Shown piece by piece: positions 45,764 through 55,224 of a stretch of 64,000 nt of DNA. The translations under genes were made by a program, and so were the position numbers. Under the pieces are notes generated by a model. It ran no database searches. It was not told where the DNA came from and saw only the letters and a list, made by a program, of their open reading frames with translations. Origin of the DNA: PALSA-612 sp963765295 (lineage in GTDB: Bacteria > Actinomycetota > Thermoleophilia > Gaiellales > Gaiellaceae); contig CAVXVO010000002.1 of assembly GCA_963765295.1 (NCBI GenBank), forward strand, positions 1-64,000, written 5' to 3'. Position 1 is the first letter of the stretch. Every line of letters starts with the position of its first letter.

Positions 45764-47157
45764 TTACCCGCCGGCAGGGGGCTGGTGAGCAGCGCGCATC
45801 GGCCCCGTCGTCGGCACCTCGACGAGCGTCAGCGGCGCCGAGACACCGAGCGAGAGCCGGCCGCGGTCGACCCGGTCGAGCGTGATCCCGCACTCGAGCG
45901 CCGCGAGGCGCTTGCGCAGGACGAGCAGTCGCGCCTCGAGGTTGTCGTTGCCCGCCGGCAGCCCGAGGCGCTCGTCGAGCCGCAGCTCCCGGTTGGTGAA
46001 CGAGGTGCGCCCGTCCGCTGCGTGCTCGCGCAGGAGCTTCCACAGGATCCGGCCCGGCACGCCCTTGACCACGTAGGCGTCGTCGACGAAGACGCTGTCG
46101 TCTGCCTGGTAGTAGGCGACCGCGAGCGGCTCCCCCTGCGGCGCCGTCGCCGGCGCGGACTCGTCCGGGTCGCTCTCGCCCCGATCCCCCTCCAGCACCG
46201 CGAGCGCGGCGGCGAGCTGCCCGCCGAGGATCCGAAGCAGACGCTCCTTGCCCGGGCCGAAGTCGCCCTGCCGCTCGCTCTCGAGGTAGAGCACCCCGGT
46301 CAGCTCGCCGCGGGCGAGCAGCGGAACGGCCGCGGCGCTCTGCACGCGCTCGAGGCCCGGCAGCTCGATCTCGACCGCCGGACGGCTCGGCGCCGCTTCG
46401 ACGGATGCTGTCCTGCACGGCCGCGTTCATCGCCCGGCTGCGCGCAAGGTTCGGGACGCAGACGACCCGGCGCCGCTCCGCCGCAACCCCGACGAGGCCG
46501 ACACCGACCGGCACCTCGGCTCCCACGCCGGAGGGGACGTAGCCGTTGCTCGAGACCGCGAACAGCCGGTCGCCGCGCTCGTCCGCGGTGAGCAGAATCG
46601 AGTAGGCGAAGCCGAACAGGTCATCGAGCGTCTCCAGCCCCACGCGCGCCGCGTCCGCGTAGTCGACACAGAGCGCGAGCCGGCGCATGAACTCGTCGAG
46701 CAGCGGCAGCGCGTCCCGCTCGGCGCCACGGCTCCTGCACCGGCGCGGCGGTCTCGCCGAACGGATCGCAGCGAAGCACACGGTGGATGTCGACGCCGCG
46801 CAGCCGGAAGACATCGCTCATGCCCATCTGCGAGGCGACCGCGGCCAGATTCGCCTCGACCTCGTCGAAGATCGGCCCCTCGCTCTCGGTGTGCAGGTAG
46901 CGCAGGTCGAGCGCGAACTGGTCGCCGCTCCCGGGATCGACCACGATCACCTGCGCCTGCGGGTTCGCGTCCAGGTTCGCGCGGGTCTTGTTGAAGAACT
47001 GGCGGGTCAACGCCACCCGCTCGAAGTCGACGTAGCGGACGATCGAGATGATCGTCGCGTTCGGGACGCCTTCCGCCGAGCAGGTCACGAGCCAGGAAGG
47101 GATCACGCCCTGCAGGCAGGGACGGATCGACTCGAGCGGAACCGAGAGCTCGCTCAC
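45764..47157 (-). CDS. PNPOx-like / GAF / winged-helix protein, frameshifted
   Basis: Frames join into one protein of about 465 aa. It has an N-terminal flavin-reductase-like split barrel (PSWLVTCSAEGVPNATIISI, VALTRQFFNKTRANLDANPQ), a GAF domain (LLTADERGDRLFAVSSNGYV, VPLLARGELTGVLYLESERQ) and a C-terminal domain with PGRILWKLLREHAADGRTSF and ERLGLPAGNDNLEARLLVLR, which looks like a winged-helix output module. The frame shifts near 46740 and 46420. ATG 47157 overlaps the stop of the upstream PNPOx gene, so the two form an operon. It could couple a flavin or small-ligand state to gene control. Confidence 0.65.
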
Positions 47158-47694
47158 AGACGGCGGCCTGCCGTCGGCCCCGGCGTCTGGTCGAACACCT
47201 CATCGATCGAGAACTGCAACCGCAACCAGGCCCGTGCGCACGAACATGCGCCGGGAAAGCTCTGCGGGGCACCGATCCGCTCGGCCTCCGCGACAAACGA
47301 CCGGACATGCCGCTCCACCCGCTCCAGATCGGCCGCCTCCGGCTCACCCACCGCCGCCGGCGACGCCCTTCACCTGCACCGCCCGCGCGATCGTCGGCGG
47401 GCTGAACCCGACCGCGACCGCCCCGTTCCGCTCCAGATTCGCCCGCATCCGCGAACCCTCCGGCGCCGACACGCACAACCTCAACGACCGGCCGTCCGCC
47501 GACACCTCCGGCCCCCACCCGCGTGCGAACTCCGGCCTCAGGTCATCGTCACGCGTGGCGACCCCCACGGCAACCCCGCCGTGGATGAACTCGACCACAG
47601 CCGGATCGAGCACAGGCGCCAACTCCGACCGGTCCACGCAAGAGAACCTACACCCGCGCGCGGCCCGCCTCTCGACTCGGGAACTCGGCGCCAA
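47154..47694 (-). CDS. PNPOx-like (pyridoxamine oxidase family) protein, frameshifted
   Basis: The first frame has ELAPVLDPAVVEFIHGGVAV, GVATRDDDLRPEFARGWGPE and MRANLERNGAVAVGFSPPTI, a split-barrel flavin/F420-binding pattern. After a shift near 47350 the second frame continues from VQVKGVA into GEPEAADLERVERHVRSFVA and ends DEVFDQTPGPTAGRRL at 47154. About 180 aa in all. Members bind FMN, F420 or haem; which one cannot be told. It precedes and overlaps the PNPOx-GAF gene. Confidence 0.6.
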
Positions 47695-47787
47695 ACGAAG
47701 GGCCGACGCTACTTGCGTCCGACGAGCACCTGCTGCTCTCCTTTTAGTCTTCGGCAGCCGCCTCGATCGAGGCCGTCGCGAGCGGCC

Positions 47788-48005
47788 GAATCCGCGCCTG
47801 GGCTTGTCCCGGGCTTGGGATGCCGCCGCCTAGCCTCGCGGTCATGACTCGTGTTCCCGCCGCCCAGAACTCGCCGGAACCGTCCGTGCAGCAGCGGTCG
47901 AGCACAGCCACCAACCAAGCCCACTGAAACAGCGAGCCCCGCGCGCTCTCCCTCTCGGGTGCGGGGCTCACCCTTGCCTGCCCGTTGGCTGACCGGGTGC
48001 ACTCT
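47788..48005 (-). repeat. 220-bp repeat with conserved hairpin, copy 2
   Basis: Second copy of 40582-40803. Its stem GAGCCCCGC/GCGGGGCTC (47934-47942 / 47961-47969) differs from copy 1 by a paired substitution. It lies between the PNPOx operon and carbonic anhydrase. Confidence 0.6.
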
Positions 48006-48057
48006 CTAGCGATCGGCCGGGCAGGCTCGCCGGTTCGCCTCCTGGGCGGCTGTGGAC

Positions 48058-48552
48058 TCACGCATCGATCTGCCGAAGCAGGCCGGTGTCGACGTCGTAG
48101 ACGAACCCGCGCACCCGGTCGCGGTGGAGCAGGAACGGCGAGTGGCGCACACGGGCGATCGACTGGCGCACGTCGGCGTCGACGTCCGTGAACGACTCGA
48201 TCGCGAACGACGGGGCCATGCCGGTGGCCTCTTGCAGTTCGGCGCGGAACCCGTCGTCGGTGATCAGCTGTAGGCCACAGTCGGTGTGATGGATCAACGT
48301 GACCTCCTCGGTACCCAGCCGCCGCTGCGAGATCGCGAGCGACCGAATCACGTCATCGGTGATCACGCCGCCGGCGTTACGAAGGATGTGTGCCTGGCCG
48401 TCCTCGAGGCCGAGCGCAGCGAAGACGTCGAGCCGCGAGTCCATGCACGTGACGATCGCGAGCCGGAGCGTCGGGCGCACGTCCAGGCGCCCGTGGTCGT
48501 AGCGGGCGACGAACGCGCGGTTGTTCGCGAGCAGATCGTCGATCACACCCAC
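48058..48552 (-). CDS. Beta-class carbonic anhydrase (Rv1284-like)
   Basis: Interconverts CO2 and bicarbonate. About 164 aa from GTG 48552 with zinc ligands in VTCMDSRLDVFAALGLEDGQ (Cys-x-Asp-x-Arg) and LIHHTDCGLQLITDD (His-x2-Cys). HILRNAGGVITDDVIRSLAIS is the conserved helix between them. The pattern matches the short mycobacterial Rv1284 type. An in-frame start at 48615 would add 21 residues with no counterpart in that type. It is the last gene before the right attachment repeat. Confidence 0.9.
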   Translation of the reverse strand: MGVIDDLLANNRAFVARYDHGRLDVRPTLRLAIVTCMDSRLDVFAALGLEDGQAHILRNAGGVITDDVIRSLAISQRRLGTEEVTLIHHTDCGLQLITDDGFRAELQEATGMAPSFAIESFTDVDADVRQSIARVRHSPFLLHRDRVRGFVYDVDTGLLRQIDA

Positions 48553-48615
48553 GGCGTCATCCCGACACACGGTTCGGATCGCCTCGCACGGCGTAGCCAA
48601 AAGACGATGAGACAA

Positions 48616-49165
48616 GCCGGGCAGGGCCGATGAACGTCCTCACCGTTGCCCGAGCCGCTCCCTCGCTATCAAGCGACACGCCAAGGCCAGCCCCGAGACC
48701 AGCGCTAGAAGCCCCGACCCGTCTCACCCAAGAGCGATCCTAGACCCATTTCCCAGACAGCCAATTCGGGATTGGGCCGCCCTCCCGCCTTTGCGCCTGC
48801 CCGGGCGGCGTCCGTCGATACGCGGGCGCACGGTCGATCGTCTGTTCTGTCCGACTCGGCGGCGGGTCTACCAGACGCGGTAAGCGGTGGTGCTCGTCGC
48901 CGATCCCCCGGACCCTGGCCGATATATCGGCACCCTTCTGGGAACGCAGGTCAATGCCGGCTGGGGGATCTGGCGCGTCAGCCATCAGCCGGTAAGCCTA
49001 CGGATGACGTACGCCTGATTACCGATACCACGCAGGTCTTGGAACGAACATGGAACGCAGCGGTGGCGACCAACGGCGAAGCCGGCCCTCGCCTCGAGCA
49101 GCAGATCTGGCTTGATCACGCCGATCGGACAACCGCGGCGACCAACGGCTAACGGTGGCGCTCAA
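48616..49165. other. Gene-free right end of the island
   Basis: No protein-like frame. A 13-bp direct repeat GGCGACCAACGGC occurs at 49065-49077 and 49137-49149, the latter 17 bp before the attachment repeat. Such spaced repeats beside an attachment core could be recombinase arm sites. Confidence 0.4.
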
Positions 49166-49209
49166 TTTGCAAGCCGGAGGTCACCGGTTCGATCCCGGTA
49201 CGCTCCACC
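49166..49209 (+). repeat. Right attachment repeat (3' half of tRNA-Ala)
   Basis: Exact 44-bp copy of 22054-22097. The tRNA 5' half is absent (replaced by unrelated sequence), so this is the displaced end created by integration. Confidence 0.85.
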
Positions 49210-49213
49210 ATCG

Positions 49214-49240
49214 AAAGGCCCTGGAACAGGGCCTTTCTCT
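49214..49240 (+). terminator. Original tRNA-Ala terminator
   Basis: AAAGGCCCTG, GAA, CAGGGCCTTT followed by CTCTTTCC, four bases after the repeat. It is probably the chromosomal terminator that served the tRNA before insertion; the left end has its own island-borne version. Confidence 0.8.
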
Positions 49241-49531
49241 TTCCGTTCCGATTGCCTGGAAAGGGGGAACTGGAAGCGAGACCCTCCTTCGAGGTGGATA
49301 CAGGCCGCTCGCGGAGTGACCGCCGCTTCCCGTGGGGTGCCCGGCTCTTGCCAGTCTCGTCCGGAGTTTTCCACGGGCGCGATCAGTACCGCCCCCGATG
49401 CCCCTGGCCTGCCGATTGGCGAACTTGATCGCAACCATACATCCGTGCTCTCCGCGTAACGCGGAGCCGGAAGACGCATCTCCCTATCGGGCTCGGGGTG
49501 CGCTGGAGGTCACGAGAAGGAGGGTGTGAGT
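49241..49531. promoter_or_regulatory. Upstream region of the oligopeptide-type ABC operon
   Basis: No gene-like frame. It ends in the strong ribosome-binding site GAAGGAGGG eight bases before ATG 49532. The operon promoter should lie here but no clear -35/-10 pair can be assigned. Confidence 0.4.
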
Positions 49532-51271
49532 ATGTCCACAAACTTGAAGGGGGTAGGCGTGGGCGCGATTGCCCTCGCAGCGGCAATCGTGGCCGTCGCG
49601 CTCGGCGTGTCGGGAGCCGGCGCCGGGCAGCAGTCGGCGTTCGCTCTCCCGCGCGCTCAGACCCTCTACATGAGCGGGAACCAGTGGTCGCCGAATACCG
49701 ACCTCAACCCCGCGAAGAACTGGGACTACGTCACAGGCCTCGTCGGTTTCGCCTACGAGACGCCGTTTCGCTACGACGCGATGACGGACTCTTTCATCCC
49801 GTGGCTCGCGACCGGCGGCAAGTGGACGTCCGCCCAGACGTACGTCATGACGATTCGCCCGAACGTGAAGTGGAGTGACGGCGTTGCCATGACGGCGAAG
49901 GATGTGGCCTACAGCTTCAACATCCTGAAGTACGCCACCCATCCGCAGCATCCGCTGTGGCAGGACACCGGGCTGAAGAGCGTGACGCCGGTGAAGAGCA
50001 CCGTCGTCTTCAAGTTCTCGACCAAGCCCGCAATCCAGGAGTTCGACTTCTACCGCTTCAACGTTGCGGTGGTGCCGCAGCACATCTTCATGGGCTACAG
50101 CGCCGCGGATATCACGACCGGGAACCTCGAGGACACGAGCAAGCTCGTCGGCACCGGCCCCTACCTGTACAACGCGGGTGTCGGGGCTGCGTCACAGACG
50201 GTTTCGTGGGTGAGGAACCCGAACTGGTGGGCCACCAAGGCGCTCCACCTGAAGGTGACCCCCAAGTACATCGTCGACATCAAGAACGGGACGAACGCGG
50301 CCGCGCTCTCGAATCTCCTGGCCGGGAACATCGACCTGTTCAACAACTTCGCACCGAAAACGGCGATCCAGGGCAGGTTCACGACCTACTTCGCCAAGGC
50401 GCCGTACCACCTCGGCGCGAACACCACCTGGCTGTTCCCGAACACGACGAGGAAGCCGCTGAACGACAAGCAGTTCCGGAAGGCTCTGGCCGACTCGATC
50501 AACATGGGCCAGATCATCGACAAGTCCTACCAGGGCCTCGTCAACAAGGCGAGCCCGACCGGGCTGCTGCCGATCTGGGCGAAGTGGATCGACAAGAGCG
50601 TCGTCAAGACGTACGGCTTCTCGTACAACGAGACCAAGGCCAAGGCGCTCCTCGCGGCCGCCGGCTACAAGGACGTGAACGGCGACGGCTACGTCGAGAA
50701 CAAGGACGGCTCGAAGATCGACCTGTCCCTCGTCGTGCCGAACGGATGGTCAGACTGGATGACCGCTATCCAGGTGATCGCCGACAGCGCGAAGAAGGTC
50801 GGGATCAAGATCACCCCGAGCTATCCCGAGTACGGCACGATGACCGACGATCGGGGCCACGGACGGTACGACCTGCTGCTCGGCAACGACCGGCAGTGGA
50901 GCAACACGCCGTGGACCTACTACCAGTACCTCTACCAGCTGCCGATCCTGGACAATCAGGCGACCGCGAACTACGAGCGGTACACGAACCAGGCGGCGTG
51001 GGCGCTGACCCAGCAGCTGAACAGGACTCCCTCGACGAACGTCAAGGCCTACCAGGCCGTGATGTCCAAGCTGCAAAAGCTGTTCCTGCAGGATCTGCCC
51101 GCGATTCCGCTCTGGTACAACGGCATGTGGTCGATGGTCAACACCCAGTACTGGACGAATTGGCCGTCCAACAAGGGTGGCCATTACACGCCGGTTTCCT
51201 GGCGGAACTACTGGCAGATGACGAGCATCGACATGCTCACGCATCTGCGGTCGACCGCTGTCAACCAGTAG
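49532..51271 (+). CDS. ABC transporter substrate-binding protein (family 5)
   Basis: An exported solute-binding protein of about 579 aa. The signal segment is GVGVGAIALAAAIVAVALGV after an N-terminal Lys. The mature part has the SBP_bac_5 pattern: YVMTIRPNVKWSDGVAMTAK-DVAYSF, KLVGTGPYLYN, NTTRKPLNDKQFRKALADSI, and ALLAAAGYKDVNGDGYVENK. No lipobox Cys is evident at the signal end. Family members bind peptides or oligosaccharides. The GH130 gene at the end of the operon suggests a mannose-type oligosaccharide ligand here. Confidence 0.92.
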   Translation: MSTNLKGVGVGAIALAAAIVAVALGVSGAGAGQQSAFALPRAQTLYMSGNQWSPNTDLNPAKNWDYVTGLVGFAYETPFRYDAMTDSFIPWLATGGKWTSAQTYVMTIRPNVKWSDGVAMTAKDVAYSFNILKYATHPQHPLWQDTGLKSVTPVKSTVVFKFSTKPAIQEFDFYRFNVAVVPQHIFMGYSAADITTGNLEDTSKLVGTGPYLYNAGVGAASQTVSWVRNPNWWATKALHLKVTPKYIVDIKNGTNAAALSNLLAGNIDLFNNFAPKTAIQGRFTTYFAKAPYHLGANTTWLFPNTTRKPLNDKQFRKALADSINMGQIIDKSYQGLVNKASPTGLLPIWAKWIDKSVVKTYGFSYNETKAKALLAAAGYKDVNGDGYVENKDGSKIDLSLVVPNGWSDWMTAIQVIADSAKKVGIKITPSYPEYGTMTDDRGHGRYDLLLGNDRQWSNTPWTYYQYLYQLPILDNQATANYERYTNQAAWALTQQLNRTPSTNVKAYQAVMSKLQKLFLQDLPAIPLWYNGMWSMVNTQYWTNWPSNKGGHYTPVSWRNYWQMTSIDMLTHLRSTAVNQ

Positions 51272-51363
51272 CGGATTAGCACCGTGACGAAGAGACACTC
51301 CTTCCGGTCGCAAGCCGGAAGGAGTGTCTCCCCTATCGGCCGTGAGACCGGACCGGAGCCTCG

Positions 51364-52352
51364 ATGACGCGCTATCTCGGACGCAAGCTGCTGATCTACC
51401 TGCTCACGTTCTGGGTCGCGGTGACGATCGACTGGGCGATCCCGCGCTTCATGCCGGGCGATCCCGTCGAGCGGCTCATCTCGCGAATGCAGGCGCAGCC
51501 GGGCTCGGAGCATGCGCTGACGGGCTACTACACCCAGGCGTTCGGATTCGATGTCCCGATCTGGAAGCAGTACCTGAACTTCTGGGCCGCCCTCTTCCAG
51601 GGCGACCTCGGCCGGAGCATCGCCAACTTCCCCACGTCGGCCTGGGATCTGATCTGGGGCGCGCTTCCCTACACCCTGGCGCTGCTCGTGCCGGCAATCG
51701 TGCTCAGCTTCTGGGCCGGCAACAAGGTCGGCGCGATGGCTGCGCGCCGGAAGGGCCTCGACAACTCGGTGCTTCCGGCCAGCTACGTGCTCACGGCGAC
51801 GCCGCAGATGTGGCTCGGCATCGTGCTCATCTGGGTCTTCGCCTCGACGTTCGCCATCTTCCCGGTCTCCGGCGCATACAGCCTCGACCTGCAGCCCGAG
51901 TGGTCTTGGAGTTCGTCGGCAGCTTCCTCTACCACTGGATCCTGCCCTTCTCCGCGCTCTTCCTCGTTGCCTTCGGCGGCTGGGCGATCGGGATGCGGAA
52001 CATGATCATCTACGAGCTCGAGAGCGACTACTCGAGCTACCTCGCCGCGCTGGGAGCGCCGACCAAGCTCGTCCGGAAGTACGCGTACCGGAATGCGCTT
52101 CTTCCCCAGATCACGGGCCTCGCCCTCGCGCTCGGTGCAGTGGTCTCGGGAGCGATCGTCGTCGAGATCGTCTTCTCGTATCCGGGCCTCGGGACGCTGA
52201 CGCTCAACGCGATCCAGAACCGTGACTACTTCCTGATCCAGGGGATCTTCCTGTTCCTGATCGTCGCGATTCTGATCGCGAACCTGATCATCGACATCGC
52301 CTACGTCTTCATCGACCCGCGGACGCGAATCGGCATGCAGGGTGGCGCCTGA
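51364..52352 (+). CDS. ABC transporter permease (DppB/OppB type), one frameshift
   Basis: About 329 aa. The first frame gives MTRYLGRKLLIYLLTFWVAV, IPRFMPGDPVERL and a central block (LIWGALPYTLALLVPAIVLS). After a shift near 51905 the second frame continues with FLYHWILPFSALFLVAFGGW, the EAA-type loop YLAALGAPTKLVRKYAYRNA-LLPQITG and IVVEIVFSYPGLGTLTLNAI to the stop at 52350-52352. All features of the oligopeptide permease are present, so a sequencing slip is the likely cause. It overlaps the next gene by one base (TGATG). Confidence 0.88.
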
Positions 52353-53302
52353 TGGCCGTTCGTTCCAGGCCCAGCGCCGCGGTCCCGGAAGTGCCTGTGC
52401 CCGCGACGGTCGGCGCCCCTGCGGACACGGTCGCGGCCGAGCCGGTTGCGACCCGTCCGCCCCGCTCCGAGTTCGTCCACTTCGCCTTCCACAACTGGAA
52501 GTTCGTCACGGGGCTCGGCGTCGTCCTCTTCTTCCTTCTCCTCGCCCTCTTCGGCCCCTATCTCACCTCACACCCGCCGCTCGCGTTCACGGGGCCCACT
52601 GACGCGCACCCGTCTGCCGACTACTGGTTCGGCACGACGTCGTTCGGGCAGGACGTGTTCTCGCAGTTCGTGCAAGGCCTGCGGGCGGCGTTCCTGGTCG
52701 GTGTCGTCGGTGGAGGACTCGCGTGGCTCCTGGGCTCCGTCGTCGGCTTCACGGCCGGCTACCGCGGTGGGTGGATCGACGATGTCCTCAACATGCTCAC
52801 CAACATCGTCCTCGTCATCCCGACGCTGGCGATCCTGATCATCGTCGCCGCGTACATGGACGTGCACAGCTACGTGACAGAGGCGCTCCTCATCGGCCTG
52901 ACCTCGTGGCCGTGGGCCGCGCGGGCGGTACGGGCGCAGACCTTCTCGCTGAAGACGAGGGAGTTCGTGGACGTCGCGCGGCTCACCGGCCGCGGCACCC
53001 GGCAGATCATCGCGACGGAGATCGCCCCGAACATGAGCTCGTACCTGTTCATGATGTTCATCCTGCTGTTCGGGGGCGCGATCCTGATCGGCGCGTCGCT
53101 CGACTTCCTCGGCCTCGGCCCGGCGACGTCGGTGTCGCTCGGGCTGATGATGAACAGCTCGTTCCTCGCCAGCGCTCTGCTGCTCGGATCCTGGTGGTGG
53201 TTCCTGCCGCCGGGGATCGGGATCATCGCCATCGTCGGCGGCCTGTACGTCATGAACGTCGGCCTCGACGAGATCTTCAACCCGAAGCTGAGGGAGCTGT
53301 AG
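52352..53302 (+). CDS. ABC transporter permease (DppC/OppC type)
   Basis: A 316-aa inner membrane protein. An extra hydrophilic N-terminus of about 45 residues precedes TM1 (FVTGLGVVLFFLLLALFGPY). Then come HPSADYWFGTTSFGQDVFSQ, the typical OppC periplasmic block, TAGYRGGWIDDVLNMLTNIV, the coupling-helix loop REFVDVARLTGRGTRQIIAT-EIAPN and C-terminal helices. It forms the channel with the upstream permease. Confidence 0.95.
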   Translation: MAVRSRPSAAVPEVPVPATVGAPADTVAAEPVATRPPRSEFVHFAFHNWKFVTGLGVVLFFLLLALFGPYLTSHPPLAFTGPTDAHPSADYWFGTTSFGQDVFSQFVQGLRAAFLVGVVGGGLAWLLGSVVGFTAGYRGGWIDDVLNMLTNIVLVIPTLAILIIVAAYMDVHSYVTEALLIGLTSWPWAARAVRAQTFSLKTREFVDVARLTGRGTRQIIATEIAPNMSSYLFMMFILLFGGAILIGASLDFLGLGPATSVSLGLMMNSSFLASALLLGSWWWFLPPGIGIIAIVGGLYVMNVGLDEIFNPKLREL

Positions 53303-53304
53303 AC

Positions 53305-54330
53305 GTGGGCGTCCGCGTCGACGATCTGGCCGTCTACTACCAGTCGCTACGGGGTGACGTGAAGGCCGTCGACGGCGTGACCTTCGACATCGCCGACGGC
53401 GAGATCATGGGGCTTGCCGGGGAGTCGGGTTGCGGGAAGTCGACGCTCGGCAAGAGCCTGATCCGCCTCGACGCGCGCATGCGCTACATCCGCGGGAGCG
53501 TGACGCTCGACGGGCACGAGCTCCCGATCTGGGACGACCGGCGGATGGACCAGTACCGGTTCAAGGACGTCTCGATCATCCCGCAGTACGCGCAGAGCGC
53601 GCTCAACCCGACCCGCCGCATCGGCAGGATGGTCACCGAGCTCCTAGCCTCGCGAGGCGCCCACCTCGACACCGTGCTGCCGGAGCTCAGGAGACGCCTC
53701 GACCTCGTCGGGCTTCCGCCTGACGTGCTCGACCGCTTCCCGATCGAGCTTTCGGGTGGCATGAAACAACGGGTGGTGATGGTGATCTCGTCGCTCCTCG
53801 ACCCGTCGCTGCTCATCGCCGACGAGGTCACGTCGGCCCTCGACGTGTCGACGCAGCGCGCCGTCTCCGAGCTCCTGGTGGAGTTCAGGGACAGGGGGTT
53901 CGTGAAGAGCATGATCGTGATCACCCACGATCTCTCGATCCTCTACCAGATCGCCGACACCGTGCTCGTCATGTATGCGGGCAAGCTCGTCGAGAAGGCT
54001 CCGGCCGAGGAGATCGTCGACTCCTCCAAGCACCCGTACACCGACCTCCTCCTGTCGACGCTGCCCGAGGTGGGAGTCAGGTTCGCCGAGAAGCGGCTGC
54101 ACGGCATCCCGGGCCGGCCTCCGTCCCTGCTCCAACCTCCGACGGGCTGCCGGTTCAGAATGCGCTGTCCGCTCGCGTTCCCGCGCTGCGGCGAGGACCC
54201 GCCCTTCGTCGAGGTCGGCCCCGGACGCTCTGCCGCGTGCTGGAAGGTGACTCCCGACGCGGAAACGGCCGCTGCTCCGACGGCGATCGCCCCGGCGCGC
54301 GTGACTCCGGAGCAGGTGGCGCCGTGCTGA
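53305..54330 (+). CDS. ABC transporter ATP-binding protein (DppD/OppD type)
   Basis: A 341-aa ATPase. GESGCGKSTLGKSLIRLD (Walker A), YAQSALNPTRRIG (Q-loop region), IELSGGMKQRVVMV (signature), LIADEVTSALDVSTQ (Walker B region, with V in place of the more usual PT after DE) and VITHDLSIL (H-loop). The C-terminal oligopeptide-transport extension has PPSLLQPPTGCRFRMRCPLA-FPRC with the cysteines that often bind a Fe-S cluster. GTG 53305. Confidence 0.93.
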   Translation: MGVRVDDLAVYYQSLRGDVKAVDGVTFDIADGEIMGLAGESGCGKSTLGKSLIRLDARMRYIRGSVTLDGHELPIWDDRRMDQYRFKDVSIIPQYAQSALNPTRRIGRMVTELLASRGAHLDTVLPELRRRLDLVGLPPDVLDRFPIELSGGMKQRVVMVISSLLDPSLLIADEVTSALDVSTQRAVSELLVEFRDRGFVKSMIVITHDLSILYQIADTVLVMYAGKLVEKAPAEEIVDSSKHPYTDLLLSTLPEVGVRFAEKRLHGIPGRPPSLLQPPTGCRFRMRCPLAFPRCGEDPPFVEVGPGRSAACWKVTPDAETAAAPTAIAPARVTPEQVAPC

Positions 54331-55224
54331 AGCTCGACACCTGCTGCAAGACGTACCAGATCGGCGCCTTCGGCGGCTCCGAGCTGCTCGCGGTCAGCAA
54401 CGTCAGCTTCGAGGTCGCGCCGGGCGAGGTCGTGGCCCTGATCGGCGAGAGCGGCAGCGGGAAGTCGACGATCGGGAGGATGATCCTTCGGCTCCTGCGA
54501 GTCGACCACGGGCTGATCTCCTTCGACGGCGTCGACATCGCCACTCTGAGCAGACGCCAGCTGAAGGGCTACTACCGGCAGGTCCAGGGTGTCTTCCAGG
54601 ACCCGTTCAGCTCCTACAACCCGATCTTCAAGGTCGGACCGCGTGTTCACGATGGTCCGCGGGGCCTACTTTCCCGGACTGAGCGACGCCGAGTGGGCGG
54701 ACAAGCTCGACGCCGCGCTCGAGGCCGTGAGCCTCAATCCCGGCGACGTGCTCGGCAAGTACCCCCACCAGCTGAGCGGAGGCCAGCTCCAGCGCCTTCT
54801 GATCGCCCGCGCACTCCTCCTCGACATCAAGCTGCTGGTCGCGGACGAGATCATCAGCATGCTCGACGCCTCGACCCGTATCGACGTGCTGAACCTCCTC
54901 GGCGACCTGAAGGCCCGCGGGCTCGGGATTCTCTTCATCACGCACGACCTCTCGCTGGGCAACTACATCAGCGACAAGACGATCATCCTGCGACGGGGGA
55001 ACATCGTCGAGCTCGGGCCCACTCAGCTCGTCTTCGGCGACCCGCGCCACCCCTACACGAAGACCCTGCTCGCCGCGGTGCCGCAGCTCCACCGCAAGTG
55101 GAAGGGGATCGAGCGGGAGAACGGCTCGGCCGCCGCCGCTGACGCAGGCCGGCTCGTCGAAGTCGTGTCGGGGCACTTCGTCGCGGAGCCGTCGCACGAC
55201 GACGGCGGCGGTGCGCGCTCGTGA
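54324..55224 (+). CDS. ABC transporter ATP-binding protein (DppF/OppF type), one frameshift
   Basis: About 300 aa. The first part has LIGESGSGKSTIGRMILRLL (Walker A) and YRQVQGVFQDPFSSYNPIF (Q-loop). An extra G in GTCGGACCG near 54637 shifts the frame; removing it gives DRVFTMVRGAYFPGLSDAEW and then KYPHQLSGGQLQRLLIARAL (signature), LLVADEIISMLDASTRIDVL (Walker B) and FITHDLSLGNYIS. The GTG overlaps the upstream stop. The C-terminal extension ends with HRKWKGIERENG and an Ala-rich tail. Likely functional with one sequencing error. Confidence 0.88.
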
